From contig CAXAZF010000001.1 of the NCBI GenBank assembly GCA_963973455.1, forward strand, positions 1 through 64,000: 64,000 nt of DNA, written 5' to 3'. Of the stretch, positions 1-8,860 are shown one piece after another (position 1 is the first letter of the stretch; every line of letters begins with the position of its first letter). Source of the stretch: Marixanthomonas sp002364245. Its GTDB lineage: Bacteria > Bacteroidota > Bacteroidia > Flavobacteriales > Flavobacteriaceae. The translations under genes and the position numbers were made by a program. The notes under the pieces were generated by a model. It saw only the letters and a list, made by a program, of their open reading frames with translations. It was not told the DNA's origin and did not search any database.

Positions 1-45
1 TTTCTGATTAAAGTGTCTAATTTAACTATATTACAAACTTAGGAT

Positions 46-160
46 GGCTATAAGTGATTGCTTGTTATAGCCTACTTCTGAAAATCCTCGCGGATTTCCT
101 ATTCGGTTTTTATTTGCTAAATTAGGTGCTAAATCAGGCAACTAGCCATAACACAATCAC
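46..160. repeat. Imperfect inverted repeat (attC-like or terminator-like) downstream of the PycTM-like gene
   Basis: Two nested structures are visible. GGCTATAA (46-53) pairs perfectly with TTATAGCC (65-72). The segment at 54-72 (GTGATTG..TGTTATAGCC) is also repeated in inverted orientation at 143-160 (TAGCCATAACACAATCAC). The long imperfect arms resemble attC-type cassette ends or a strong terminator for the minus-strand operon ending at 174. Nothing in the sequence decides between these. The first 45 bases show no recognisable gene. Confidence 0.45.
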
Positions 161-173
161 GTTGTGCATAATT

Positions 174-749
174 TTACAAGGTCAGGATTATATAATAGAT
201 TATAATTAGTAGCAATACCAATAGGCCAAAAGCCAAAAACTGAAGGGAGCGTTGAACACTCTTAAACTTGATAGCTGCGATTTTAGAAATAACGAAAATT
301 TGTTGACCCAATTGATCAAACAGTTCTTTTTCATCTAAGCTTACTTTGTAGAATGTTTTTGAAAACTCTTTAATAGATCCAAACTTTGAAATAACATCTT
401 TAAAAAAAAACAGGTTCTTATCGTATTTGGCTTCAATTCTAGGTATAAAACAACGTATGCTAAAATAAATAGAGATTACTATGCAACAAAACCATAAACC
501 CAAAAGTATGTATAGAATTATCTTTCCTGGCGTTGGTGCTAACACCATGCCCAAACTTTGATATATGAGGTTTAATAAAATACCATAAAAAGAAAGAATA
601 AGTCCTGCTTTTATTTCAGAAGCTTTTATTAAGCCAAACACATAATTGATGCTCCCCCAATAATGATCGACCAATTCTTCGGTGTGCGAAGGTTTTTTTA
701 TCTGTGCTTCTATTTCCTGTGATTTTTTTTGTGGATCGTTTGTTTCCAT
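174..749 (-). CDS. PycTM-like (DUF5706) membrane effector
   Basis: A 191-aa membrane protein and the last gene of the signalling operon. After a polar N-terminus, residues 31-47 carry the pattern typical of the Pycsar TM-effector family: an aromatic/acidic helix ending LIKASEIKAG that runs into hydrophobic segment 48-68. A second membrane segment lies at about 77-98 and a third at 171-191. Between them is a cytosolic stretch with FF.DV (115-119) and QI..ISKIA..KF (150-162), also typical of DUF5706. In Pycsar systems such proteins are triggered by a cyclic nucleotide and impair the membrane. Here it lies 42 bp downstream of a receiver-cyclase gene. Family assignment is from memory of the motif pattern, and its function as an effector here is inferred. 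There is no HD or nuclease domain. Confidence 0.7.
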   Translation of the reverse strand: METNDPQKKSQEIEAQIKKPSHTEELVDHYWGSINYVFGLIKASEIKAGLILSFYGILLNLIYQSLGMVLAPTPGKIILYILLGLWFCCIVISIYFSIRCFIPRIEAKYDKNLFFFKDVISKFGSIKEFSKTFYKVSLDEKELFDQLGQQIFVISKIAAIKFKSVQRSLQFLAFGLLVLLLIIIYYIILTL

Positions 750-791
750 TGTATGCCTTTTTAAATTTTATACCCAGCTTCCGTCTCAATT

Positions 792-1832
792 CTACTCCAA
801 CACTTGATAAATGGTCATGGGCTTTGCTTTATTTTTTAAGGTTATATCCCCTATTTTTTCACACTTAAAGGATTCCTTCACTCTATTGTAACAGTCTTCA
901 CTAATTACAATCTGGTTTTCTTCGGCGGCATCTTGAAGCCTTGCAGCTGTGTTTACCGTATCACCTATAACAGTGTAATCCAACCGTTTTAAACTTTCTG
1001 AACCAATATTCCCCGAAATCATCTCACCACTTTTTATCCCAATGGACACCTTGGGCTTAAACTGTAACTTCCTACCAAAAGCTGGGAGGCTGTTTATCTT
1101 TCCGCAGACGGCCAAAGCAGCATCTATCGATCTATCTAAGTGATACTCGCCCGTAAAAACTGCCATAATCGCATCGCCAATAAACTTATCTATATACCCT
1201 TTTTGTTCCATAATTTCTTTTACCATAACATCGAAATATGAATTGATCATTGTAACTACCGTATCTGCCGAGGCAGTCTCACTAATAGCTGTAAAGCCAC
1301 AAATATCCACAAACATGACAGTTGCTTCAATGGTTTCGTTTGCCATTATAGTAGATTCAAATTCCTTTTTGCCCATAAAGTTGAGTACATTTTCGTCCAC
1401 GTACATTTTCAAGATATTGTTCTCCTTTACGGCCTGCAATGTTTCTTTTAAAAGCTTGGCGTGCTTTAGGGTTTTTTCCATCGTGAGTGTGAGGTCCTCA
1501 AAATTGATGGGTTTCGTTATAAAATCAAACGCACCACGATTCATAGCTGTACGAATGTTTTCCATATCGCCATATGCTGAAACAATTACCGATTTTATAA
1601 GCGGGCTCAATTCATTGAGCTTGGACAATAGGGTAAGTCCATCCATTTCAGGCATATTGATATCGCTCAGTACAATATCCATTTCGGGTTCAATATCTAA
1701 CTTCTCTAACGCTACTTTTCCGTTTTCGGCAAAATAAAACTCATATTCGCCCCCGCGAATCTGCTTTCGGAATTTCTGCTTAATGAGCGTTTCCAAATCT
1801 GCTTCGTCGTCTACTACTAATATCTTTGCCAT
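792..1832 (-). CDS. Response regulator fused to class III nucleotide cyclase
   Basis: 346 aa. A receiver domain (1-125) has acidic pair D8/D9, phospho-acceptor D57 and K107 in TKP. A linker (about 126-165) leads to a class III cyclase homology domain (166-346). The catalytic set looks complete: metal-binding D176 (FVDICGF) and D220 (IGDAIMAVF), transition-state N294 and R298 (TVNTAARL), and base-selecting pair K216/T287. A lysine with threonine at these sites is typical of CyaC-type adenylate cyclases; guanylate cyclases use Glu/Cys. The product is therefore more likely cAMP than a pyrimidine cyclic nucleotide, although specificity is not proven. Phosphorylation by one of the upstream kinases probably controls it. 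Its neighbours are a stand-alone receiver upstream and a PycTM-like protein downstream. Confidence 0.88.
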   Translation of the reverse strand: MAKILVVDDEADLETLIKQKFRKQIRGGEYEFYFAENGKVALEKLDIEPEMDIVLSDINMPEMDGLTLLSKLNELSPLIKSVIVSAYGDMENIRTAMNRGAFDFITKPINFEDLTLTMEKTLKHAKLLKETLQAVKENNILKMYVDENVLNFMGKKEFESTIMANETIEATVMFVDICGFTAISETASADTVVTMINSYFDVMVKEIMEQKGYIDKFIGDAIMAVFTGEYHLDRSIDAALAVCGKINSLPAFGRKLQFKPKVSIGIKSGEMISGNIGSESLKRLDYTVIGDTVNTAARLQDAAEENQIVISEDCYNRVKESFKCEKIGDITLKNKAKPMTIYQVLE

Positions 1833-1874
1833 GATTTCTAGAATTAAAATTTATCCTTTTTAAAAAATTTTCTT

Positions 1875-2249
1875 TCAATTGATAAGCGTTCCTATTTCCT
1901 TTCGCAAGGATTCAAAATCAATTGGTTTGGTGAAAAATTCCTTAGCACCATAATCCATTGCCTTGGTGTAGTTTTCGGTGTCGCCATAGGCAGAAATCAT
2001 CGACACATTAATGTCTGGAAATTCCTTTTTAATGTGCTCTAATAACACCAAACCTGTCATTCCTGGCATATTGATATCTGAAAACACATACACTACTTCT
2101 GGAGGGTCTTGGTTTTGTAATATATCCAAGGCTTCTTGACCTGAGAACGCAAAGGTTAACTCCAGTTTGTTATTCCTGATTTCTTTTCTGAATTTTTGAC
2201 GGAACAGGGTTTCTACGTCCCGTTCGTCATCTACTATTAATATTTTCAT
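1875..2249 (-). CDS. Single-domain response regulator
   Basis: A 124-aa protein consisting only of a receiver domain: acidic pair D7/D8, phospho-acceptor D58 in FSDINMPGM, conserved S/A switch region in MISAYGD and the TKP lysine. There is no output domain. It closely resembles the receiver of the next gene (shared SDINMP, SAYGD and KPI.FE), so it probably arose by duplication. It could act as a phosphate sink or shuttle, or compete with the receiver-cyclase for the same kinase. It starts 12 bp after the stop of the preceding histidine kinase gene. Confidence 0.85.
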   Translation of the reverse strand: MKILIVDDERDVETLFRQKFRKEIRNNKLELTFAFSGQEALDILQNQDPPEVVYVFSDINMPGMTGLVLLEHIKKEFPDINVSMISAYGDTENYTKAMDYGAKEFFTKPIDFESLRKEIGTLIN

Positions 2250-2261
2250 GTCCCTATATAT

Positions 2262-5210
2262 TTAAATTGGTAAATTAATTATGAATTTTGTGAATGAGTC
2301 TTCCCCTTTTTTTGACTCTATTTTTAAGCTGCCCCCATGGGCTTTTATAATATCGTTCGTGATAGACAGTCCTAAACCAGTGCCTTCAGTGCCTCTTTTG
2401 GTTGTAAAAAATGGCATTAATATTTTATCCTGAAGTTCTTTCGGAATACCAAAACCATTGTCTTGAATTTCTATAATTACTGTACTATTTTTTTCATAGC
2501 TCTTGATGGTCAGCTTAGGTTGATAGGTGTCTGCTGTGCCTTTCTTTTTAAGCCGTTCGTACATAGCATCAAAAGCATTATTGCACAGGTTGAGAATAAC
2601 ACGGCTGAAATCTTCTATAATAACAGGTACTGTGTGAATGGAAGTATCCAACTGAAAATCCAAGGATACATTCATCGGTTTTTTTCCAGCACGCATCCCG
2701 TGAAAGGCAAGGTTGACATATTCTTCAAGCATATCGTTTATATGCGAAGCTTCTTTTATACCATTGCCACCACGGCTATGTAGCAGCATGGATTTAACAA
2801 TACTATCTGCCCGTGAGCCATGTTGATGTATTTTCTTTTGATTGGCCACAACATCTTCCAGAATAGCTTTAATTTCTTCTTTTTCCGGGCTGCCAGCTAA
2901 CTTTTCAAGTTCTTCTTTAACCTCATCAATGAGTTCTAAATTCAATTCAGAAAAATTATTGACAAAGTTTAATGGGTTTTTAATTTCGTGGGCAATGCCC
3001 GCAGAAAGTTGTCCCAGCGATGCAAGCTTTTCTTGCTGAATTAATTGTTCTTGCGCAGATTCTAATTCTTTTAATGCTATTTGAAGTTTCTCATATGCTT
3101 CAGCGTTTTGCATAGCGACCCCAACATTGGCTGCAATTGTTTTTAATAACCGTAAGTCGTATTCATTAAAGCGGTTCTGCTTTTCTGTACTTTGAACACT
3201 AATAACACCGGTTGCAGTATCACCCACAATAATAGGAACACCAAGATAGGATTGCACCCATTTTCCTTTTTTCTCAGCCTTTATTTCCTCGTAAGCCCGT
3301 TCCATATCTTCATTGATGAGCAAGGGTTCTTTGTTGATGATGATTTTTTCTGTAATTCCATTACCAAACTCCCTTGAATTCGCATCATCTTCTCCGTACA
3401 TGTATGGAAAGTGAAGCATATTGGCTGTTCTGTCGTGCAATGCCAAATACACAATATCCGCATTAAAGGTTTGAAGCATTTGGTCGCCAATCAATTTAAT
3501 AAGGGACTTAAGGTCAAGTTGAGAAACCAAGGCATGACTAATCTTGTTGACGGTATGTAATTCGGTAGCGCGTTGTTTTGTTTCTTCAAGAAGCCTTGTG
3601 GTTTCATTAAAAAGACGAGCATTCTCCAAAGCTACCGTCATACTGTTTGCCAAGGTGCTCAACAACCTAATATCAGATTCTGAAAAAGCATTTTCACTTT
3701 CTACATTTTGTAAACTCACATATCCCCTTACTTCCTTACCTGCTATCATTGGCACATAGAGTGCAGACTTAGTAAATTGGGTGCCAGGGACAACTGTAGG
3801 AGCTTCTCCTGTTATTTTCGTCCACATTTCGTCTACATTTTCATGTAAGTAAATCGAATCTTTAGATGTGATTATTTTTTTTCTAAGTATATCAATGGGA
3901 CGCGGTTTTAATGAAAACCGCTGACCGTCTTCAAAAATATAATTGAACTCTTCTAAACCTTCTTTGTGGTTAAAAGTTGAAATAGCAACTACTTGAGCAT
4001 CGAATAAGGATCGTATTCGCTCACCTACCAGCTCGTAGATACCGTGCATATCCATTTCTGCAACCAAACCTTGTTGTACACTATTTATTACGGAAAGTTC
4101 AGCATTTCGTTGTTCGGCCTCATTGAAAAGTCTAGCGTTTTCTAATGCGACACTCATACTATTGGCCAAAGTGCTTAAAAGCCGAACGTCGGAATCACTG
4201 AATGCATTTTCGCGGTCTAGGTTTTGAATGCTTAAACATCCCTTTATGTCTGTACCAACACTCAAAGGAACAAACAGCATCGCTTTTGGCAAACGCGTGC
4301 CAGGTACCGCAACGTGCTTTTCGCCTGTGATTTCTTGTATTTTATTATCGGCATCTTCATTAACAAGCAAAAGGGACTTGTTTTTAATAATCCAATATCG
4401 AATTTGATTCAGTGGTCTCGGTTCAGGATACAAGCGTTCGCCATCTTCAAACAGATAATGAAAATGCTCCATACCGGTTTCTTGATTAAAAGAATATATG
4501 CCCGTAACCTGCGCATCAAAAAGATCCCGAAGGCGATTCCCTACCAGATCGTAAATTCCTTGAAGATCCATCTGTGCCACCAACCCTTGTTGCACACTGT
4601 TAATAACGGCAAGTTCTGCGTTTCGCTGTTCGGCCTCATTAAACAGTCTAGCGTTTTCCAGTCCAACGCTCATACTATTGGCTATGGTTTCCAATAGTTT
4701 AATATCATTTCTTGAAAATGCTTTTTCACGATCTAAATTCTGAATACTCACATAGCCAGACACATCATTTCTAACCACCATGGGCACCAATAAAATTGAT
4801 TTTGGCAATCGAGTACCCGGAACGGCTTTCGCTGGCTTCCCAGAAATTTCAGCAACTTTTTCAGGTAAGTTTTTATCTATTAATATAAGTTCTTTTTTGG
4901 CGATTAAAAGTTTTCTAACTGCATCTAATTTTCTAGGTTTTGGATTAATTAACTCCCCATCTTCATACAAAAAATTAAATATCTCAATTTGTTTTTCATG
5001 ATCGATAGTATATATACCAACAACCTGAGCATCAAATAAATCCCTTATTTTATCTCCAACCATATTGTAAATTCCTTGCATACCAACTTCTTTGTTAATG
5101 GCTTCTTGTATGCTGTTCAACAAGGAAAGTTCAGCCTCACGCTGTTTTAATTGATGCGTTAAGGTATCCAAGTTGGGTTCCGCTTCTATATTTTTGCTAA
5201 TTCGATCCAT
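2262..5210 (-). CDS. Soluble histidine kinase with four GAF domains
   Basis: 982 aa with no signal peptide or membrane segments, hence cytosolic. Three near-identical GAF-like units follow each other (about 25-190, 200-370 and 380-545), each opening with an INS(V/I)Q motif and containing GIY.LVG.R.R.LFDAQV and VPGT(R/Q). A fourth, more divergent GAF follows (about 560-720). Next come a coiled coil, a HisKA dimerisation helix with phospho-acceptor H741 in GIAHEIKNPLNFVNNF, and an HATPase domain with DNGFGIP and GTEGTGLGLS. Repeated GAF domains suggest binding of a small molecule or redox ligand; the ligand cannot be read from sequence. It starts 9 bp after the previous kinase gene. Unlike the two upstream kinases, its ATPase domain carries no repeat-derived inserts. 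Confidence 0.9.
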   Translation of the reverse strand: MDRISKNIEAEPNLDTLTHQLKQREAELSLLNSIQEAINKEVGMQGIYNMVGDKIRDLFDAQVVGIYTIDHEKQIEIFNFLYEDGELINPKPRKLDAVRKLLIAKKELILIDKNLPEKVAEISGKPAKAVPGTRLPKSILLVPMVVRNDVSGYVSIQNLDREKAFSRNDIKLLETIANSMSVGLENARLFNEAEQRNAELAVINSVQQGLVAQMDLQGIYDLVGNRLRDLFDAQVTGIYSFNQETGMEHFHYLFEDGERLYPEPRPLNQIRYWIIKNKSLLLVNEDADNKIQEITGEKHVAVPGTRLPKAMLFVPLSVGTDIKGCLSIQNLDRENAFSDSDVRLLSTLANSMSVALENARLFNEAEQRNAELSVINSVQQGLVAEMDMHGIYELVGERIRSLFDAQVVAISTFNHKEGLEEFNYIFEDGQRFSLKPRPIDILRKKIITSKDSIYLHENVDEMWTKITGEAPTVVPGTQFTKSALYVPMIAGKEVRGYVSLQNVESENAFSESDIRLLSTLANSMTVALENARLFNETTRLLEETKQRATELHTVNKISHALVSQLDLKSLIKLIGDQMLQTFNADIVYLALHDRTANMLHFPYMYGEDDANSREFGNGITEKIIINKEPLLINEDMERAYEEIKAEKKGKWVQSYLGVPIIVGDTATGVISVQSTEKQNRFNEYDLRLLKTIAANVGVAMQNAEAYEKLQIALKELESAQEQLIQQEKLASLGQLSAGIAHEIKNPLNFVNNFSELNLELIDEVKEELEKLAGSPEKEEIKAILEDVVANQKKIHQHGSRADSIVKSMLLHSRGGNGIKEASHINDMLEEYVNLAFHGMRAGKKPMNVSLDFQLDTSIHTVPVIIEDFSRVILNLCNNAFDAMYERLKKKGTADTYQPKLTIKSYEKNSTVIIEIQDNGFGIPKELQDKILMPFFTTKRGTEGTGLGLSITNDIIKAHGGSLKIESKKGEDSFTKFIINLPI

Positions 5211-5219
5211 ATAAAACGA

Positions 5220-8200
5220 TTAAAGGTTTTTATGTTTTTTTGTTGCGGGTAGTAAGACACTAAATGTTGTGCCTTTACCCTCTTCTGTCTCAACGGTAAT
5301 TTTGCCTCCATGGGCTTTTACAATATCATAACTCATACTTAAGCCCAACCCAGTTCCCTTACCCGTAGGTTTGGTAGTGAAGAAAGGCTGAAATATTTTA
5401 TCTACAACCTGTTTGGGTATGCCGTTGCCGTTGTCTTTTATTGAAATGGTTACACCTCCCTTGCCCCCCTCAAGGGAGGAAGTACTAATTGAAACCGTAG
5501 GCTGATAGTCTTTTTCTTTTGCTGAATTTCTTCTTTCGTTACAAACACTTCGACCGCGCTCAGCACAAGCATAGAAAGCATTCGTAATTAAATTTAAAAT
5601 AACACGCCCCATATCTTGCGGAATTACCTGTACAAGACCAATGTTTTCATCAAAATTTGTTTCTAGGTTGGCGTTGAAATTTTTATCCTTTGCCCGTAAG
5701 CCGTGATAGGCTAAACGCAGGTATTCGTCTGCCAGTTTATTTATATCTGTGGGTTCTTTTTCGGCGGTTCTCGTTCTGCTATGTTGCAACATTCCTTTTA
5801 CAATGGTATCGGCACGTTTACCGTGATGGTTTATTTTCTCAAGGTTTTGTTTTACATCATTTGCAATATGTTTTACCTCTTCTAGGTTACCTTTTGCCAA
5901 TTCTTCCTTCATTTCTTCCAAAAGCTCGTTGCTTACTTCAGAAAAATTATTGACAAAGTTCAAAGGGTTTTGTATTTCGTGTGCAATGCCTGCTGTGAGC
6001 TCTCCAAGTGAAGCCATTTTTTCCGATTGAATAAGTTGTTTTTGTGTTTCTTGTAAATTGGAAAGTGTTTTTTCAAGACGTTTCTTTTCAGCTAATAGTT
6101 CTGCAGATTGTTCTTGTTTTACTTTAAGGTCTAAAAACCGGATATAAGCCTGCTCAAATACTTTGGAAAAACGTATCAATACTGCTTTTTCAGTTTCCGT
6201 AGGTAATACGCCAGTATTGGAAGGAATTAGAATAGCAGAGTTTTTTTGCCAAGCAAAAGAAAGCGTGTGTTGATCGTTTTGAAATATCCATTGTTTAAAC
6301 TTTTCGGGAAGCTTTTTGTAATCTGAATGTTCAAAAGCATGCTCAAAAAAGCTATTTTTTTCTTCAATAGAATAGGCTTTAGAAAAATAGACATCACCCT
6401 TTTCTTTAGATTGCCAAGCATCCCTAAAAATAGGATGATCAAAATAAGGCAACAGATACTTACCTACAAAACTAAAGTCTGGTGAAGCGATCCAATGTAA
6501 AACATCTTTTGAACCCTGAAAGTAGGTACAAAGGGTAATTCCGTTTGCGTCCAAAATCACTCCTAATTCCTTTAATTTTTCGACAAGAATAAGGACTACT
6601 TCTTGTAATTCATCACCACTTTGCATCGCTAAAGAACGGCTCCGCACTTTTTCCAAAGCAGCTTCTATTTGTGCTTCTCTTGCCTGCGCTTCGGCCTTTG
6701 CTAAATCGGTATACCTTTTATAAGCAAAAGTAAATACGTTGCGAAAGCGTTTTAATACCTTTTTTTGCTCATCGTTTAAAACCCCAAAGTTAGAAATACC
6801 GATGGCACCATTTCCAAAGGAATATAAGTTATAGGTGAGGTGGTCTGTTTTCCGAAGCCGTGGATCGTCTTTTTCACCATTGCGCAATCGCGTTTCAATA
6901 AGTTTTTCCAGGTCTTTGCCCTTTAATTCAATTTCAAAAAAAGCATCGTTGGCAGATTGTGTCTTTTCAATTTGTTGCTCTATAACAGAGTCGCCATAAA
7001 ATGAAAATTTTGTGATAGCACAGGACATATCGTGAGAATAATCATAATCCAAAAAAGTTTCTTCTTCATCATTGTGAATATCGATGATAGCATTACGAAT
7101 ATCACTAAAGCCAAGTTCTAGCAATTGCTCGTATAACACTCTGGCAATGCCAAGCATATCGTCTGCTTTTTGTAAGCTCAATGCGACAGAACGAACTTTT
7201 TCTAGAGATGCTTCAATCTTTGCTTCCCTTGCTTGTGCTTCGGCTTTTTGAAGGTCTAAAAAACGGGTGTAAGTTTGCTCGAATACTTTGGCGAAACGTT
7301 TAAAAATATCGTGTGCATCAGGAACAGGCTCTCGTGTAATAAACAATAAATAACCATATTTAAAATAAACAACATGGTCTATTTGGTAGGTTGGAAAACC
7401 TTTATTGGTTTCCTTTAAAATTTTTAAAACATCACCAATTACAGGAAGTGTGCTCATATACTCATAATGTTTCACACATTCCTTACCTGAAAATTCTTTT
7501 ATTAATAATGTTTCCCCTTTTTGTCCTTTTTGATAATAGTCCTTAAATATGCCTTCCCGGGGAACTGTATAGGTGTGTAAAATACCAGCTTCATTTCCAA
7601 ACCATTCTGTCGATTCTTTTTCTCCGTAAATATTAAAGGCACAGCCCCAAGTTTTAATACCTAAAGCCTTTACTTGTTGGTCTAATAAAAAGGAGGTTTC
7701 TTGCAATTCGTCACTATGTTGCATGGCCATAGTTCTGCTCCGAACTTTTTCTAGAGCTAACTCTATTTGGACTTCGCGAGCTTGCTTTTCAGCTTTTTGA
7801 AGATCGAGGAAACGCTGATGTGCCAAGTCAAAAGCACCTGCAAATTTTATTAAAATATCAATATCTTCTGTTGGTGGGTTTTCAACAACTCCAGGTAAAC
7901 TGTAACCAATTTCTCCATGACTGGTTCTTGCCATGATAAAAGTTAGACCTTTAATATGTCTAATATCATCATGGGTTGGTGCTTGTGGGTCAATATTTTT
8001 AAAATCCCCCAATGCAACCATTTTATCCACATAATCGATAGCTTCTTCGGCATCCATAGCATACACAACGGTTGGTTTGTTGCTTCTTTCCCATTTGGCT
8101 AATAATGGAATGTCACCATGTATATGCCTAGGTAGTTCCATAACAAAACCAATACGAGTGCCATCACCAGAGGTCATGGCTTTTTCATATTTATCTGGTA

Positions 8201-8858
8201 GCCACATCATGTGCCAGAAATAATGCGCTTCGTGGCCGAGCTTTATAAATTCATTGCGCATGGTTACTACAATATCCAACAAATCGGAAGATTGTTTCAT
8301 GGCAACGGCTTGCGCTCTAATGCGTTCTAGAGCACCTTCAACTTTCAGTTCACGGTTTTTTTGTTCCAGTTCAAACGTGCGACGTTTTATGGCTTCTCGC
8401 AATTCTTGGTTTTCTTCGTTTATTTTATCAAATCCAATGGTTTCGCCATCTTCTGTCTTTGAATCTGGTGTAGAGAAATGCTGATAGATAAACCGCCATC
8501 CTTCTTTATCTTCTCGTAATACATTCGAAAACCGAAATCTGCCATAGTAGCTATAGTCTGTTTCATTAAGAAACCAAGCGTCAAAAACATGGGTAATGAA
8601 TATAAGTTCTCCAAATTGTTCCAATGTCTGGGTTTCATTCCTTAAATCACATTTTCCTGCTAATTGTTCGGCAGTAGACGCGAAGAATTGCGTAGTATCT
8701 TTTCGGGTTAAAAACTCTTCATTACTTGTAGAACCAATAAAATGATAATCATCGTCTAAATAGGCGTCATAGGTTTTTACATCCCCATTCAAGTAACTAT
8801 ACAGCCAAGTGTCATACACTTTTAGCACGCTAGCCTCTATTTTTTTATCGATGCTCAT
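5220..8858 (-). CDS. Giant soluble histidine kinase, NTF2/SnoaL-like N-terminus plus repeated sensor modules
   Basis: 1212 aa from the ATG at 8858 (a TTG lies 6 bp upstream). Residues about 1-135 resemble SnoaL/NTF2-like folds (a stretch reading WLYSYLNGDV, then DAWFLNETDYSYYGRFRF). Coiled-coil linkers then alternate with four sensor modules, each opening with a variant of ALEKVRSR..AMQ..DEL and ending with RF.KVFE.AY.RF.DL.KAE. The kinase core follows: HisKA with H960 in GIAHEIQNPLNFVNNF, then HATPase with DNGNGIP and GKGTGLGLS. No membrane segments are seen. Two short interspersed-repeat sequences are inserted in frame in the ATPase domain (5464-5567). It starts 2 bp after the stop of the preceding kinase gene. 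Ligand unknown. Confidence 0.88.
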   Translation of the reverse strand: MSIDKKIEASVLKVYDTWLYSYLNGDVKTYDAYLDDDYHFIGSTSNEEFLTRKDTTQFFASTAEQLAGKCDLRNETQTLEQFGELIFITHVFDAWFLNETDYSYYGRFRFSNVLREDKEGWRFIYQHFSTPDSKTEDGETIGFDKINEENQELREAIKRRTFELEQKNRELKVEGALERIRAQAVAMKQSSDLLDIVVTMRNEFIKLGHEAHYFWHMMWLPDKYEKAMTSGDGTRIGFVMELPRHIHGDIPLLAKWERSNKPTVVYAMDAEEAIDYVDKMVALGDFKNIDPQAPTHDDIRHIKGLTFIMARTSHGEIGYSLPGVVENPPTEDIDILIKFAGAFDLAHQRFLDLQKAEKQAREVQIELALEKVRSRTMAMQHSDELQETSFLLDQQVKALGIKTWGCAFNIYGEKESTEWFGNEAGILHTYTVPREGIFKDYYQKGQKGETLLIKEFSGKECVKHYEYMSTLPVIGDVLKILKETNKGFPTYQIDHVVYFKYGYLLFITREPVPDAHDIFKRFAKVFEQTYTRFLDLQKAEAQAREAKIEASLEKVRSVALSLQKADDMLGIARVLYEQLLELGFSDIRNAIIDIHNDEEETFLDYDYSHDMSCAITKFSFYGDSVIEQQIEKTQSANDAFFEIELKGKDLEKLIETRLRNGEKDDPRLRKTDHLTYNLYSFGNGAIGISNFGVLNDEQKKVLKRFRNVFTFAYKRYTDLAKAEAQAREAQIEAALEKVRSRSLAMQSGDELQEVVLILVEKLKELGVILDANGITLCTYFQGSKDVLHWIASPDFSFVGKYLLPYFDHPIFRDAWQSKEKGDVYFSKAYSIEEKNSFFEHAFEHSDYKKLPEKFKQWIFQNDQHTLSFAWQKNSAILIPSNTGVLPTETEKAVLIRFSKVFEQAYIRFLDLKVKQEQSAELLAEKKRLEKTLSNLQETQKQLIQSEKMASLGELTAGIAHEIQNPLNFVNNFSEVSNELLEEMKEELAKGNLEEVKHIANDVKQNLEKINHHGKRADTIVKGMLQHSRTRTAEKEPTDINKLADEYLRLAYHGLRAKDKNFNANLETNFDENIGLVQVIPQDMGRVILNLITNAFYACAERGRSVCNERRNSAKEKDYQPTVSISTSSLEGGKGGVTISIKDNGNGIPKQVVDKIFQPFFTTKPTGKGTGLGLSMSYDIVKAHGGKITVETEEGKGTTFSVLLPATKKHKNL
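5464..5567. repeat. Two REP-like palindromic inserts inside the HATPase coding region
   Basis: CCCCCC-TCAA-GGGAGG at 5464-5479 encodes the SLEGGKGG loop. ACTTCGACCGCGCTCAGCACA at 5547-5567 encodes the AERGRS loop (read on the minus strand). Both are diverged copies of short palindromic sequences that also occur at the equivalent place in the upstream kinase gene. Both sit in frame in surface loops of the ATPase fold. Confidence 0.6.
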
Positions 8859-8860
8859 AA

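Noticed and set aside
1243..1737. Plus-strand ORF of 164 aa opposite the receiver-cyclase
   Set aside because: Antisense shadow of a gene with complete receiver and cyclase motifs; composition is not protein-like.
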